DNA of 37,451 nucleotides from an uncultured Opitutia bacterium (GCA_913056175.1 CAJXLM010000028.1:1-37451), one strand, 5' to 3'. Shown: positions 1-9,655, numbered from the stretch's first letter. Made by a program: numbers and translations. The notes: generated by a model not told the origin, from the letters alone.

Positions 1-870
1 TGGGAAAGAGGGGTTGCTGAGGCCGATAAAGCGGTCTGTCCCTCGCATTCGCTGCAGCGGGGGCTTTTTTGAGGCGGGAGGCGGTCTTGGAGAGGGGTGG
101 AGGTGTGTGGCGATTGCAGGGGTGGCGGGGGCGGTTTGGGAGGGGAGGAGATGGCGGATGGGGGTGGTGGTTTGGCCGGGCGATGGCGAGCCCCTAGCGC
201 CCGTCGGGCGGCTCACCGTAGCTGGTCCAGGGAAGGGAAATGTTGATGGGCGGTTGTAGCGGTCCGTCCCTCGTAATTGCCACAGTAGGGCCTTTGGAAG
301 GGGGAAGGTAGTCTTGGGGAGGAGTGTGGTCCGTTTGGAGGGAGGTGGGGGGGCGACTGCAGGGGTTCCGGGTGGTTGGGGGTTGGTTTGGCCGGGCGAT
401 GGGAACCCCCGGCGTCCTTCGGCCCGCTCACCGGAGCTGGTCGTGGGAAGGAGGAGGAGTGCTGGGCGGTTATGGCGGTCTGTCCCCCGTATTTGCTGCA
501 GTGGGGCCTTTGGAAGGGGGAAGGTGGTCTTGGGGAGGAGTGTGGTCCGTTTGGAGGGAGGTGGGGTGGGCGACTGCAGGGGTTCCGGGTGGTTGGGGGT
601 TGGTTTGGCCGGGCGATGGGAATCCCCCCCGGCGTGTTACGGCCGACTCACTGGAGCTGGTCCGGGGAAGGAGAAGGGGATCTGGGGCAGTCATAGCGGT
701 CTGTCCCCCGCATTTGCTGCAGTGGGCGCTTTGGAGGGGGGAAGGTGGTTTTGGGGAGGGGTGGTGGTGTGGCTGGTGGGGAAGAGGGTTATGATTATGG
801 CGGTTCGGGCGGTTCGGGAGGGGGGTTGGGGTGGTTTGGGGTGGTTTGGTCGGGCGATGGGGACGATTGG
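1..870. repeat. Degenerate tandem repeat, unit about 216-228 bp, at least four copies
   Basis: A recurring block begins with gcggtctgtccc (or a close variant) at 31, 259, 475 and 696. Each copy continues with a CTGCAG-like core, a cctttggaagg stretch, a G-rich ttggggagga stretch, and then tttggccgggcgatgg. Copies differ by substitutions and small indels. The + strand is rich in G runs. The open frames crossing it repeat the same peptide in shifting registers, as expected of repeats rather than genes. The first copy may begin before the window. The fourth copy fades near 870. Confidence 0.8.
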
Positions 871-1178
871 GATCCCCGGGTTCCCGGATCCTTTAGTTGG
901 ACCCGGCATGGCCTTCCGAGCCTTTGGGGGGGCTGGGAATCGTGTGCCCAGACCCCCTCTGGCCGCCTCGGTCGTCGCCTTACGGATCCCTCGGCCGTTC
1001 CCTCTCGGAGCGCGCGCTCCGGCCTGTTCCCGCTTGGGGGGTCACCGCGGCGGGAGGTGCTGGGGTGACGGGGAAGTTTTGCGGGAGGGTGGCGGGGGAG
1101 GGAGAGTGGGAGGGTTCGGTCCCGGGTTCTTGGGTCGAGACCGGGGAGGGCTGAGATCTTCCCTGTGGTTGGGAGGGA
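871..1178. other. Non-coding stretch downstream of lysS
   Basis: I see no gene here. It contains a perfect 16-bp palindrome at 1006-1021 (arms CGGAGCGC/GCGCTCCG, no loop) and G-rich runs near 1080-1160. No hairpin followed by a T tract is visible on the minus strand, so the lysS terminator is not identified. Confidence 0.5.
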
Positions 1179-2720
1179 TCAGGGAGTGGGGCCGTCGGCC
1201 CCCTTTTCCGTTTCCGTTTCTCCGGCGGGGACGAGCGGGCGGACCGGGGGAAAGAGGATGGTGTCGCGGATGTGGGCGGCGCCGGTGAGGAGAAGGACCA
1301 GGCGGTCGATGCCGATGCCCATCCCGCCGGCCGGGGGCATGCCGTGTTCGAGGGCTTCGAGGAAGTCCTCATCGATCCGCTGGATTTCCTCACCCGCCTG
1401 GCGGGCGAAGGCCTCGCGCTGGACGAGCGGATCGTTTTGCTCGGTGTAAGCCGGGGCGATCTCCTGTCCGTTGATGCAGAGTTCGAAGACCTCGGCGGAT
1501 TCGGGGTCGTCCGGAGCGGTCTTGGCCAGCGGGATCAACTCCTTCGGCAGGTGGGTGACAAAGGTCGGCTGGACCAGGGTGGGCTCGATCCTTTTCTCGA
1601 AGACCTGGTTGGAGATCTCGAAGTCCTCGCGTTCCGCATCCACCTCGATGCCGAGGGCGCGCGCCTTCTCGATCTTGGCTGCAGAGGGAAGGGCAAACCA
1701 GTCCGGCTCCCCCGTGTGCTCGACGATCAGGTCGCGGTAGCGTCGCTCCGCCCATTCGCCCCCCAGCTCGAGGACGGTACCGTCGGCCCGTTCGATGGAG
1801 GTCGTGCCGAGGACCCGTTCGGCGACCCGCTGGAGGAGGGAGCGGACCAGCTCCATCATCCCCCGGTAGTCGCTGTAGGCCTCGTAGAGCTCCAGCATGG
1901 TGAACTCCGGGTTATGGCGGCGGGAGAGGCCCTCGTTGCGAAAGACGCGGCCCAGCTCGTAGACGCGGTCCATCCCACCGACGAGCAAGCGTTTCAGGTG
2001 CAGCTCGAGAGCGATGCGCAGGGCGAAGTCGGTCCCCAGGGCGTGCATGTGGGTGGTAAAGGGGCGGGCGGCGGCCCCGCCGGAAACCGACTGGAGGACG
2101 GGGGTTTCCACCTCGGTGAAGGAGCGTTCCCAGAGGAACTGGCGGATTTCCCGGATGACCTCGCTGCGGAGGAAGAAGCGTCGGCGGGAGTCCTCGTTGA
2201 CAATCAGGTCGAGGTAGCGCTGCCGGTGGCGCTGTTCCTCGTCGGCGAGCCCGTGCCATTTTTCCGGGAGCGGGAGGAGGGACTTGCCGAGGAGGACGAC
2301 CCGTTCCGCGGCGACGGTGATCTCGCCGGTCTTCGTGCGGAAGAGGCGGCCCTCCACGCCCGCGAAGTCACCCAGATCCTGCTTGCGGAAACGCCGGTAC
2401 TCCTCCTCCCCGATCTCCTCGCGGCGGAGGTAGCACTGGATGCGGCCGTCGCGGTCGAGCAGCTTGAGGAAGCTCGCCTTGCCCATGACCCGGAAGGCGA
2501 CGATCCGGCCGGCCACGGCCACGCGCGGCTGTTCGGCGGGCTCTCCCTCCCCCGGCTCCGCCTCCTCCCGGTAGGCGGCGAGGGCTTCGGCGGAGGTATG
2601 GTCCGGGTGGAAACGGTTCCGGAAGGGGTCGAGCCCGGCCTCGCGGAGCTCGGTGAGCTTGTCCAGGCGGACCTGGCGGAGTTGCTGGATGGACGCTGGG
2701 GATTCGGTTGCTTCAGCCAT
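1179..2720 (-). CDS. lysS: Lysyl-tRNA synthetase, class II
   Basis: Charges tRNA-Lys with lysine in the cytoplasm (ATP + Lys to Lys-AMP + PPi, then transfer to tRNA). The 513-residue length is normal for bacterial LysRS. An N-terminal OB-fold anticodon-binding domain spans about 65-145. The class II core has motif 1 around GFTEVETPVL-like residues 200-209, motif 2 around RVFRNEGLS (258-266) and motif 3 GMGIGIDRL (466-474). The lysine-specific THMHALGTDFALR region is at about 223-235. The start ATG at 2720 was chosen because upstream codons only mirror the overlapping gene. It overlaps the end of the PEPCK-like gene by 8 bp, so the two are probably cotranscribed and coupled. The C-terminal tail (about 497-513) is Glu/Thr/Pro-rich and looks disordered. 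Confidence 0.97.
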   Translation of the reverse strand: MAEATESPASIQQLRQVRLDKLTELREAGLDPFRNRFHPDHTSAEALAAYREEAEPGEGEPAEQPRVAVAGRIVAFRVMGKASFLKLLDRDGRIQCYLRREEIGEEEYRRFRKQDLGDFAGVEGRLFRTKTGEITVAAERVVLLGKSLLPLPEKWHGLADEEQRHRQRYLDLIVNEDSRRRFFLRSEVIREIRQFLWERSFTEVETPVLQSVSGGAAARPFTTHMHALGTDFALRIALELHLKRLLVGGMDRVYELGRVFRNEGLSRRHNPEFTMLELYEAYSDYRGMMELVRSLLQRVAERVLGTTSIERADGTVLELGGEWAERRYRDLIVEHTGEPDWFALPSAAKIEKARALGIEVDAEREDFEISNQVFEKRIEPTLVQPTFVTHLPKELIPLAKTAPDDPESAEVFELCINGQEIAPAYTEQNDPLVQREAFARQAGEEIQRIDEDFLEALEHGMPPAGGMGIGIDRLVLLLTGAAHIRDTILFPPVRPLVPAGETETEKGADGPTP

Positions 2721-5700
2721 GTGCCTCACGGGTCTGCGGAGGAATGTCACAGCCGAGCGTGCCAAAAAGCGAGGATGGATATCCCGGGTCCTCGACCCGC
2801 TTCCGCCGGGCAGCGAGGGCTTCCTCCTTCTGGCGGAGGGTTGCCTCGTCCAGCCCGTAGCGCCGCTCCCGGTAGTGGCGGGTTTCGGCGAGGTAGCGGG
2901 CCTGCCGGGCGACATGGTCGCGGTCGCGGGCCGCCTGGTTCTCGAGGCGCTGGCGGTACCAGTCCGAGCCGAGGAGGGCGTCCCGCGTGAAGAGGGCACG
3001 CAACTCCGGGTCGTCGATCCCGCGCCCCTCCCAATGACCCTCCGCCATGACATGGAGGAGCCGGCGGAGGGGCGGGCAGGCCTGCTCGATGGAGCCGTCC
3101 TCGAAGTAGAGCCGGGCCACCCACTGCTGGGCCTCCTGGATGTTGCGGATGCTGTCGACCCAGGCCTCGCGGTCCTGCCGCTCCGGCTCGAGGAATTCCT
3201 CCGGGAAGACGGCCGTGGGGTTGTGGAAAATGCGGCCGAGGAGGAAGCGGACGAAGCGGGAGGTGATCCGGTAGCCCAGCCGGCTCGCCCGGATGGTCTC
3301 TCCGCCGTGGTCGAAATCGGCCAGCTTCTCGAGGTAGCCCTCCCGGATCAGGTAGGCCGGGTCGCGCTCCTCCGGCTCCAGGCGCGCCCACACCTCCGGG
3401 ACCAGCAGGCTGATGTCGTGGGCGACGGGGCGGTCGGGCCCGATCGTGCCGGCGGAAGTCAGGAAGACCGGCGCTTCCGTGAGGAGGTAGCTGACCAGCG
3501 CGTTGTTCAGGTCGTGCACGGGGGGCAGGGCGTTGAAGGGGCCCTTGGTGAGGGCTCCCTCCGAGCCCGCGCCGGTCGTGGACGGGGATCGGCCGGTGAG
3601 GCTGGCGATCAACTCCATGAAGAGTTCCGGCAGCTCGAAATAGTGGATCGGATTGAAGGGGCAGAGGGCCCGGATGCCGTTCGCGGGGTCGGCCGCGTTG
3701 TTGCGGTGGCCCGGCAGGACGGCCTGCACCGGGAAGGGAACCGGGTCCTCCGGCCCGAGCCGGCGTCGGAGGCGGGCACAGACCTCCGCGAGGAAGATTT
3801 CCCGGGGCTCCTGCCAGTCCGGGCGGAGCTGCAGGTAGCGCGGGTTCTTTGTACGGACGCCGTCGACGATCCGGGGATTGGCCGAGGACACGCAGTAGTC
3901 CGGCCCGTCGCCGGCGGCGAAGGACTGCAGCCGTTCCCGCATGCGGTCGGTGTACTTCTCGAAGCGGATGGTGTCCCCAACCTGCTCCTGGACTTCCTCG
4001 CGGGTGAGCGGCTGGTAGTTCGAGGCGAAGGTGTCCGCAGAGGCTAGGTCGGCCTCGGCCTGCTTGTCGTAGCCCCGGATGATGGCGTCGTCCGGACGCT
4101 GGAAGAAGCGGAACTCGCAGTTCTCCACGAACTTGAGGGCCTTGGCTGCGGGGAAGGGGGGAGCACCCCGGATCCACTCGGCGGGCACCACCGTACTGGC
4201 GCTGATGTCGTCCTCCCGGGAGATCTTCGCGGCCGGGAGGAAATCCTTGCGCAGCCCGAAGGTGCGCCAGGACCCGTCCGGGGTGTAGCCGACCCGCAGG
4301 TACTGGGTGACCAGTTTCTGGTTGTGGTAGCGGAGTTCGTTGCCGGCGACCCCGTCGATGCTGTCGACGGAGAAGCGGTTCCACCAGTCCTCCTCCCAGT
4401 CGTCCTTGTGGAAGCGCTTCACGACGAGGACGAGGTCCTTGACGTGCTGGGGGATGGTGAGCAGCCACTCGTTGTACGCGTCGGTGTACTCCTCCGGGGA
4501 GGGGGTGAGCAACTTGATGACCGAGCCGAGGGAGCGCTCCGGACTGAGGATGGGCCTTCCCTGCTCGCGTCGCCGGGCCGGATCCCGGAAGCGGTTTCCG
4601 TACTCCTTGGCGAGGATCTCCCGCACCCGGGCGAGGTCCGCGGCGAGGTCGGCGACGAAGACCGGTCCCGTGAGGATGGCGTCGTCCAGCGACTTGGAGA
4701 TCTCCGACTTCCCGCCCCCGGAGACCGTGAACGGCTTGTGGCAGAAAGTGCCCTCCGGGGCGGTGCCGCGCAGGCGCCAGCGGCGACCCTCCGCCGGCTT
4801 GACCATGCGGACGCGGTAGCCCGAGGGCAGCACGTAGACCGCGTCCGGGCGGAGCCGCAGCTCGTGGGGGGACTCCTCCGGACCCCAGCGGACGACTTGC
4901 TCGTCCAGCCCGATGAAGACTCGCTCCGGCAGGTAGATCACGCTCGGGTCCCGCCGGTCGACGGCGTAGCCCTCCGGCCGCACCTCGGCGACCTCCGCGA
5001 GGAAGGGCCGGTTGTCGGCGAAGGTGATCCCCTCGCGGTTCTGGGCCGGTCCCGGCACGAATTCCTCCCCGAGGTCATAGCTCGGGAAGACGAGGGCACC
5101 CCCGGCGTGTTCCTCCTCGGCCTGCCCACAGAGGTTGGCGGCGAAGCTGATCTGGGTCTTCACCTCCTTCTTGGAGTAGCCGAAGTAGCTGTCGGAGATG
5201 GCCGTGACCATGACCCCTTCGGCCGAGCGGAGGGTCAGCTTGAAGGCACCCCCATCGTTGTAGACCTCGTCCTCGTTCTCCCAGCACATCCCGTCGCGCC
5301 GCTGGCGCTCGGTGGCCTCGCTGGCGTGGGGCAGCCCGAGGTCCCTCTTGCGCAGCTTGGAGATGTGTGGCGCGAGGATGACGCAGCCCGTCTGGCCGGT
5401 CCACCCCTCGATGTCGAGACCGGCGTCGTTGTCGGCGAGGTAGGGATCGCCGGCATTGCCGAAGATCGATTCGACGAAGTCCAGGTTGCTGACGAGCATC
5501 GGCGGGGCGAAGAAGCGGATTTCCATGCTCTGGCGCGGGCTCACACCCGGCACTTCCGGGCGCACCGTCGGGCGCAGGAGGAGACTCGTCCACGCGTAGG
5601 CCTTCTCCTCCTGGCCGGAGGTGAGGGGCATCTCGAGGAATTCGCGCGGCGGGTGGAGGGCCGCGTGGAGGATCCGGGCGGCCGCCGACGGCGGGACCGC

Positions 5701-6207
5701 CTTCTTTTCGCCCGGCACCGGCAGGCCCCAATCCGTCACATGGAAGACCCCGGCGGTGGTCCGGCGGTCACTGAGGGGGTTGTGGAGGACGCCCTGGGCG
5801 ACCCGGTAGCTCGTGCTGACCGGGCTCGCGTAGTGGTCGCTGTCCGCCGGCAGCGAGAGCGTGCGGGCGAGGCCGTGCCGGTCGAGCAGGAAGGTTTCCC
5901 GCGGCAGCGGAGGGGCCTCCTCCCCGAGCTCCGCGGCAAATCCGTCGAGAAAATCCTGGATGCGCTGGTCGACGGGCGGGAGGGGAATGGCCCCCAGCCG
6001 GGTGCGGGCCTGCAGGCTGCGCAGGAAGGGCTCGGCCACGCGACTGACTCCCGTGGCTCCCTCGCCGCCGCGGAAGCCGGGCTGGCCCAGCGCCTCCAGC
6101 TTCAGGTTGGCGTAGCCGAGGAATTCCTCGCGGTTGAGGACAGCGGGGCCGAGGCCGTGCCGCCGATAGATTTCCTCAGGGGTGAATCCGGTTTGGTGGG
6201 CATTCAT
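2713..6207 (-). CDS. Large PEPCK-like protein, probable PPi-dependent phosphoenolpyruvate carboxykinase
   Basis: At 1,164 residues this matches the size of the PPi-type PEPCKs described from Entamoeba and Propionibacterium, which interconvert oxaloacetate + PPi with PEP + CO2 + phosphate. From memory of that family I recognise SYFGYSKKEVKTQIS (340-354), the EEEHAGGALVFP block (365-376), a glycine-rich SGGGKSEISKS segment (496-506), and a later RPDDAIIRGYDKQAE block. No signal peptide or membrane segment is seen, so it should be cytosolic. The start ATG at 6207 lies 150 bp after prmA ends. Its stop overlaps the lysS start by 8 bp. The alternative is an uncharacterised conserved giant protein. 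The assignment rests on length and remembered motifs, not on an alignment. Confidence 0.65.
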   Translation of the reverse strand: MNAHQTGFTPEEIYRRHGLGPAVLNREEFLGYANLKLEALGQPGFRGGEGATGVSRVAEPFLRSLQARTRLGAIPLPPVDQRIQDFLDGFAAELGEEAPPLPRETFLLDRHGLARTLSLPADSDHYASPVSTSYRVAQGVLHNPLSDRRTTAGVFHVTDWGLPVPGEKKAVPPSAAARILHAALHPPREFLEMPLTSGQEEKAYAWTSLLLRPTVRPEVPGVSPRQSMEIRFFAPPMLVSNLDFVESIFGNAGDPYLADNDAGLDIEGWTGQTGCVILAPHISKLRKRDLGLPHASEATERQRRDGMCWENEDEVYNDGGAFKLTLRSAEGVMVTAISDSYFGYSKKEVKTQISFAANLCGQAEEEHAGGALVFPSYDLGEEFVPGPAQNREGITFADNRPFLAEVAEVRPEGYAVDRRDPSVIYLPERVFIGLDEQVVRWGPEESPHELRLRPDAVYVLPSGYRVRMVKPAEGRRWRLRGTAPEGTFCHKPFTVSGGGKSEISKSLDDAILTGPVFVADLAADLARVREILAKEYGNRFRDPARRREQGRPILSPERSLGSVIKLLTPSPEEYTDAYNEWLLTIPQHVKDLVLVVKRFHKDDWEEDWWNRFSVDSIDGVAGNELRYHNQKLVTQYLRVGYTPDGSWRTFGLRKDFLPAAKISREDDISASTVVPAEWIRGAPPFPAAKALKFVENCEFRFFQRPDDAIIRGYDKQAEADLASADTFASNYQPLTREEVQEQVGDTIRFEKYTDRMRERLQSFAAGDGPDYCVSSANPRIVDGVRTKNPRYLQLRPDWQEPREIFLAEVCARLRRRLGPEDPVPFPVQAVLPGHRNNAADPANGIRALCPFNPIHYFELPELFMELIASLTGRSPSTTGAGSEGALTKGPFNALPPVHDLNNALVSYLLTEAPVFLTSAGTIGPDRPVAHDISLLVPEVWARLEPEERDPAYLIREGYLEKLADFDHGGETIRASRLGYRITSRFVRFLLGRIFHNPTAVFPEEFLEPERQDREAWVDSIRNIQEAQQWVARLYFEDGSIEQACPPLRRLLHVMAEGHWEGRGIDDPELRALFTRDALLGSDWYRQRLENQAARDRDHVARQARYLAETRHYRERRYGLDEATLRQKEEALAARRKRVEDPGYPSSLFGTLGCDIPPQTREAHG

Positions 6208-6357
6208 AATGGATCAGGGGCGGGAGGGAGGTAAGAACCCGCGACAACCCCCTCCCCAACAGGTTTCGCGCCAATTCCATGGCGAGGTGGGACACCGGCG
6301 GGGAGGCGGAGCACGCCGGCGGGACGACTGGCGGCGGGGCGCTCCGCCGGGCGGGTC

Positions 6358-7242
6358 TCACGAGGGAGGGCGGTCGAGGGCAAGGGCTGCCCAGGCGCCA
6401 TCGGCCAGCAGCCGGGGTGTTGCCGGCGCAAAGCCGGCCGTCCCGGCGCGGGCGGCGTAGAATTCGCGGAGGGCCGGGGCCTCCTCCGCGAGGATGCCGC
6501 TGAGGACCAGCCGCCCGCCCGGAGCGACGGCGCGGAGGAGTTCATCCGCGTAGATCCGGAGGACATCCGCCTGGATGTTCGCGAGGACGAGGTCGGCCGC
6601 GGGCCCGGCGAGGCCCTCCTCCATGCCGGCCTCGAGCCACTCGATGTCACCCTCCCTGCCATTGGCGGCCGCATTTTCCCGGCTCACCCGGACGGCCTCC
6701 GGGTCCGAGTCGAAGCCGCGCACCGGACGGGCCCCGAGGACCGCGGCGGAAAGGGCGAGGATCCCGCTCCCGCAACCCGCGTCGACCACGGAAAACGGCC
6801 GGTCGCCCCGCTCGCGGGCGAAGCGCACCAGGGAACGGGCGCAGAGGCGGGTGGTCTCGTGGCTGCCGGTGCCGAAGGCGAGGCCCGAGTCGAGGTAGAC
6901 CACCCGCTGGTAGGGCTGGATGAAGTGCTCCGCCCGCTCCCACTCCGGGATCCAGCGGAGAGGGCCGCTCTGCCAGGGATGGAGGTGATGGCGGTAGGCG
7001 AGCATCCAGTCCTCGTCGGGCTGCTCCTCGAGCGTGTCCGGATCGTCCGGAAGCTCCGGAAAGGTGGAGCGCAATTCCTCCCAGGCGGCCCGGGCGCTCT
7101 CCCGGTCGTCGAAGGCCCCCTGGAGCTGGAGTGGGTCGGTCGGGTTCGGGCGGACCAGCCACCAGGGAGAGAGTTCCTCACAGCAGAAGGCCTCGAGGGC
7201 GTCGGCCCGGTGATCGTCGACAGCGGACTGCAGGAGGATCAT
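6358..7242 (-). CDS. prmA: Ribosomal protein L11 methyltransferase
   Basis: SAM-dependent enzyme that methylates ribosomal protein L11. It has 294 residues, the normal PrmA length. A short N-terminal substrate-binding domain is followed by a linker and a Rossmann methyltransferase fold. Visible marks are GLAFGTGSHETT, typical of PrmA, then the SAM motif VDAGCGSGILALSA and the catalytic-loop motif LVLANIQADVL. ATG 7242 is used because it sits in an ATGA overlap with the stop of the preceding adenylyltransferase gene and because the longer frame upstream is a shadow of dnaJ. It is the last gene of the coupled grpE-dnaJ-heptose-prmA block. Confidence 0.93.
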   Translation of the reverse strand: MILLQSAVDDHRADALEAFCCEELSPWWLVRPNPTDPLQLQGAFDDRESARAAWEELRSTFPELPDDPDTLEEQPDEDWMLAYRHHLHPWQSGPLRWIPEWERAEHFIQPYQRVVYLDSGLAFGTGSHETTRLCARSLVRFARERGDRPFSVVDAGCGSGILALSAAVLGARPVRGFDSDPEAVRVSRENAAANGREGDIEWLEAGMEEGLAGPAADLVLANIQADVLRIYADELLRAVAPGGRLVLSGILAEEAPALREFYAARAGTAGFAPATPRLLADGAWAALALDRPPS

Positions 7243-7742
7243 CGGGTCGGGGTGGGGGGATTCGCGCGGGCGGCGAGGGAGCTGGTCGAGACGCCCGCGA
7301 GGAAGGGCAGGAAATGGATCCTCGCCCCCACCTCCTCGAGGGCTTCCCGCTCGGCCGGGTCGAGGGAGTCGAGCGAGTAGTCCCCGGACTTCGCGTAGAG
7401 CTCCGGGGCGAGCCGGCGAATTTCCTCCGCGAGCCGCTTGCCCGGGAAGACGAAGACCGCGGCGACCCCGCGGATGCGGGAGAGGGCGTAGGCGCGTTCG
7501 CGCTCTCCCTGGAGGGGCCGATCCGGCCCCTTCAGCGCGCGCACGCTGGCGTCCCCGTTCACGCCCACCCAGAGCTCGGAGCCGAGCCGGGCGGCTTCCT
7601 GGAGGGCGTAGAGGTGGCCGGCGTGGAGCAGGTCGAAGCAACCGTTGGTGAGGACGAGGGTCCCTCCGCGGGCCCGGAGGTCCGCCCGACGGGCGAGCAG
7701 CTCTTCGGCCCGGACCGGTTCCGGGAGCGTGGGATCGCTCAT
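7239..7742 (-). CDS. rfaE2: D-glycero-beta-D-manno-heptose 1-phosphate adenylyltransferase, stand-alone RfaE domain II
   Basis: Activates heptose 1-phosphate with ATP to ADP-heptose for the LPS inner core. The 167-residue protein is one nucleotidyltransferase domain with [12 protein letters not shown] at 33-44, including the HxGH motif (HAGH, 40-43), and a GDYSLDSL segment late in the domain. In E. coli this activity is fused to a kinase in HldE. Here the kinase half is absent and must be elsewhere. The ATG at 7742 overlaps the dnaJ stop as ATGA, and its own stop overlaps the prmA start the same way. A relative acting on another sugar or alcohol phosphate is possible, but waaA nearby supports LPS heptose. 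Confidence 0.85.
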   Translation of the reverse strand: MSDPTLPEPVRAEELLARRADLRARGGTLVLTNGCFDLLHAGHLYALQEAARLGSELWVGVNGDASVRALKGPDRPLQGERERAYALSRIRGVAAVFVFPGKRLAEEIRRLAPELYAKSGDYSLDSLDPAEREALEEVGARIHFLPFLAGVSTSSLAARANPPTPTR

Positions 7743-8902
7743 TTGAAGATCCCCTTGAAGAGCCCGCCGGCGGGCGACTCGTGGTCCTCCCCACAGGCCT
7801 TCGCGTAGGCGACGAGGGCCTCCTTCTGCTCGCTGTTGAGCTTGCGCGGGACGTCGATGGCCACCTTGACCATCTGGTCGCCGTGACCCGAGCCGCGCAG
7901 GCGGGGCATGCCCTTGCCCTTCAGCCGGAAGGTCGTCCCGCTCTGGGTGCCCGACGGGATCTTGAGGGTGCCCTTGCCCGTGAGGGTGGGCACCTCCAGC
8001 TCCCCGCCGAGCGCGGCCAGGGTGAAGGGGATCTTCAGGTCGAGGTGGAGGTTGTCCTTCTGCCGGGTGAACTGCTCGTGCTCCTGGACATGGACGACGA
8101 TGTAGAGGTCCCCGGGCTGGCCGCCACGGATGCCGGCCTCCCCCTTGCCACTGGAGCGAAGGCGGGAGCCCGTGGTGACCCCCGGCGGAATCTTCACGGT
8201 AAGCGTGCTCGACTCGTTCACCCGGCCCTCCCCGTGGCATTTCGTGCAGGGCTTCTCGATGACCGCCCCGGCCCCCCCACAGGTCGGGCAGACCTGGCGA
8301 AAGCTGATGAACCCACGGGAGCTGCTCACCTGGCCCATGCCCCCACAGGTCGGGCAGGTGGTACGCCCGCTGCCCGGCTCGGCGCCCTCGCCGTGGCAGC
8401 GGTCACAAGTGACCGGGCGCCGGTAGCGAATCTCCTTCTCCGCGCCGGAGGCGGCTTCCTCCAGGGTGATCTCGAGGTCGAAGCGCAGGTCGGCCCCGTC
8501 TTCCCCGGCCTCCGCGCGGCCCCCGCCGCCACCGCCGAAGAACTCCTCGAAAATGCTTCCGGCTCCGCCGGCACGGGTGCCCCCGCCGCCGCCGAAGACC
8601 TCGCGGAAGATGTCGAAGGGGTCGTGGAAACCCCCGCCCGGCCCGGCCCCGGGACCCGCACCGGCCCCGGCCCCACTGAAGGCCGCGTGTCCGTAGCGGT
8701 CGTAGGCGGCCCGCTTTTCCGCGTCCTTGAGCACCTCGTAGGCCTCGGAGATTTCCTTGAACTTCGCCTCCGCGGTCGGGTCGTCCGGATTCTTGTCCGG
8801 GTGGTAGCGGACGGCCTGCTTGCGGTACGCTTTCTTGATCTCTTCGGCCGACGCCTCGCGCGAGACGCCCAGCAGTTCGTAATAATCCTCTTTCTGGGAC
8901 AT
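7739..8902 (-). CDS. dnaJ: Chaperone protein DnaJ (Hsp40)
   Basis: Co-chaperone that delivers substrates to DnaK and stimulates its ATPase. It has 387 residues with the full class A layout: J domain 1-70 with the HPD triad at 34-36, Gly/Phe-rich linker about 72-130, then a zinc domain with four CxxCxGxG repeats (Cys pairs 166/169, 183/186, 205/208, 219/222) and a C-terminal substrate-binding region. The linker contains long Gly runs. It follows grpE by 11 bp, and its stop overlaps the next start (ATGA). dnaK is not in the window. No CIRCE-like inverted repeat was found upstream of grpE. Confidence 0.97.
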   Translation of the reverse strand: MSQKEDYYELLGVSREASAEEIKKAYRKQAVRYHPDKNPDDPTAEAKFKEISEAYEVLKDAEKRAAYDRYGHAAFSGAGAGAGPGAGPGGGFHDPFDIFREVFGGGGGTRAGGAGSIFEEFFGGGGGGRAEAGEDGADLRFDLEITLEEAASGAEKEIRYRRPVTCDRCHGEGAEPGSGRTTCPTCGGMGQVSSSRGFISFRQVCPTCGGAGAVIEKPCTKCHGEGRVNESSTLTVKIPPGVTTGSRLRSSGKGEAGIRGGQPGDLYIVVHVQEHEQFTRQKDNLHLDLKIPFTLAALGGELEVPTLTGKGTLKIPSGTQSGTTFRLKGKGMPRLRGSGHGDQMVKVAIDVPRKLNSEQKEALVAYAKACGEDHESPAGGLFKGIFK

Positions 8903-8913
8903 GCGGGCAGGGG

Positions 8914-9591
8914 TCAGCGGTTCTCGGCGGTGGACGCACCCTCCGCGGACTCACCGGCGGTCTCCGGTCCGCTGGAGACAATCACGGTGGCGGCCCGGAC
9001 GAGGCGCTCGCGGAGTCGGTAGCCCGGGCGCACCGTCTCCACAACGATCCCTTCCGCGTGGTCGTCGTCGGCCCGCTGGGAAACGCAGTCGTGCCGGTTC
9101 GGGTCGAAGGCCCGCCCGGTCGGCCGCTCCTCGGCGAGGCCGAAGGACTCCAGGGTGCGCTGGAGCTGGACGGCCACCATGCGGAAGCCGTTGGCGACCT
9201 CGGCCGCCTCGGGATGGTTGTCGGCCGCCTGCAGACCGAGCTCGAGGGTGTCGAGCACCGGGAGGAGATCCTCGATGAGGCCGGTCAGGGCGGACTCGCG
9301 GATCTCCTCCCGGTCGCGGGCGGCGCGCCGCCGGAAATTCTCGAGGTCCGCCACCGCCCGCAGGTATTTCTGCTCCTGCTCGTGGGCCTTTTCCTCTGCC
9401 GCGTTCAAGCGGGCGAGTAGTTCGCCGGCCCCCGTGGTCTCCGGGTCCCCGGGAGGATCTGCGCTCCCTTCGTTCGGCTCGGCCCTGCCGGATTCGTCCG
9501 CGCCCGGTGCCGGGTCGGGAACCTTCTCCTCCCGGCCAGTGTCGGGGGAGGGAGTCTCCTCGTGTGAATTCTTTTCGTCGGTATCAGCCAT
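8914..9591 (-). CDS. grpE: Nucleotide exchange factor GrpE
   Basis: Exchanges ADP for ATP on DnaK. The 225-residue protein starts with an acidic, Pro/Glu-rich disordered tail (about 1-58). A long helix follows (about 60-115, containing the GrpE-typical [14 protein letters not shown] stretch), and then a C-terminal beta domain ending with the conserved [17 protein letters not shown]-like segment. ATG 9591 is the only start giving this architecture; upstream codons are Arg/Pro-rich shadow of waaA. It lies 64 bp after waaA and 11 bp before dnaJ, so the chaperone pair appears embedded in an envelope gene run. Confidence 0.95.
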   Translation of the reverse strand: MADTDEKNSHEETPSPDTGREEKVPDPAPGADESGRAEPNEGSADPPGDPETTGAGELLARLNAAEEKAHEQEQKYLRAVADLENFRRRAARDREEIRESALTGLIEDLLPVLDTLELGLQAADNHPEAAEVANGFRMVAVQLQRTLESFGLAEERPTGRAFDPNRHDCVSQRADDDHAEGIVVETVRPGYRLRERLVRAATVIVSSGPETAGESAEGASTAENR

Positions 9592-9655
9592 GGAAAAACG
9601 AGTGGGTTGTGCGGCCCGTGGAAACCGATCACGATGACGGAGGGAGTCTTCGACT

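Noticed and set aside
496-560. Telomere-like interpretation of the G-rich left and C-rich right arrays
   Set aside because: The strand bias is opposite to that of telomeres (which would be C-rich at the left top strand and G-rich at the right), and the units are hundreds of bases long.
14-1393. Open frames of 70-320 codons in the left repeat region
   Set aside because: They encode Gly/Arg/Trp-rich peptides repeating in different registers, as expected from G-rich repeats lacking stops. No family resemblance was seen.
8903-9655. CIRCE or hrcA heat-shock control of grpE-dnaJ
   Set aside because: No TTAGCACTC-N9-GAGTGCTAA-like repeat upstream of grpE, and no hrcA gene next to it.
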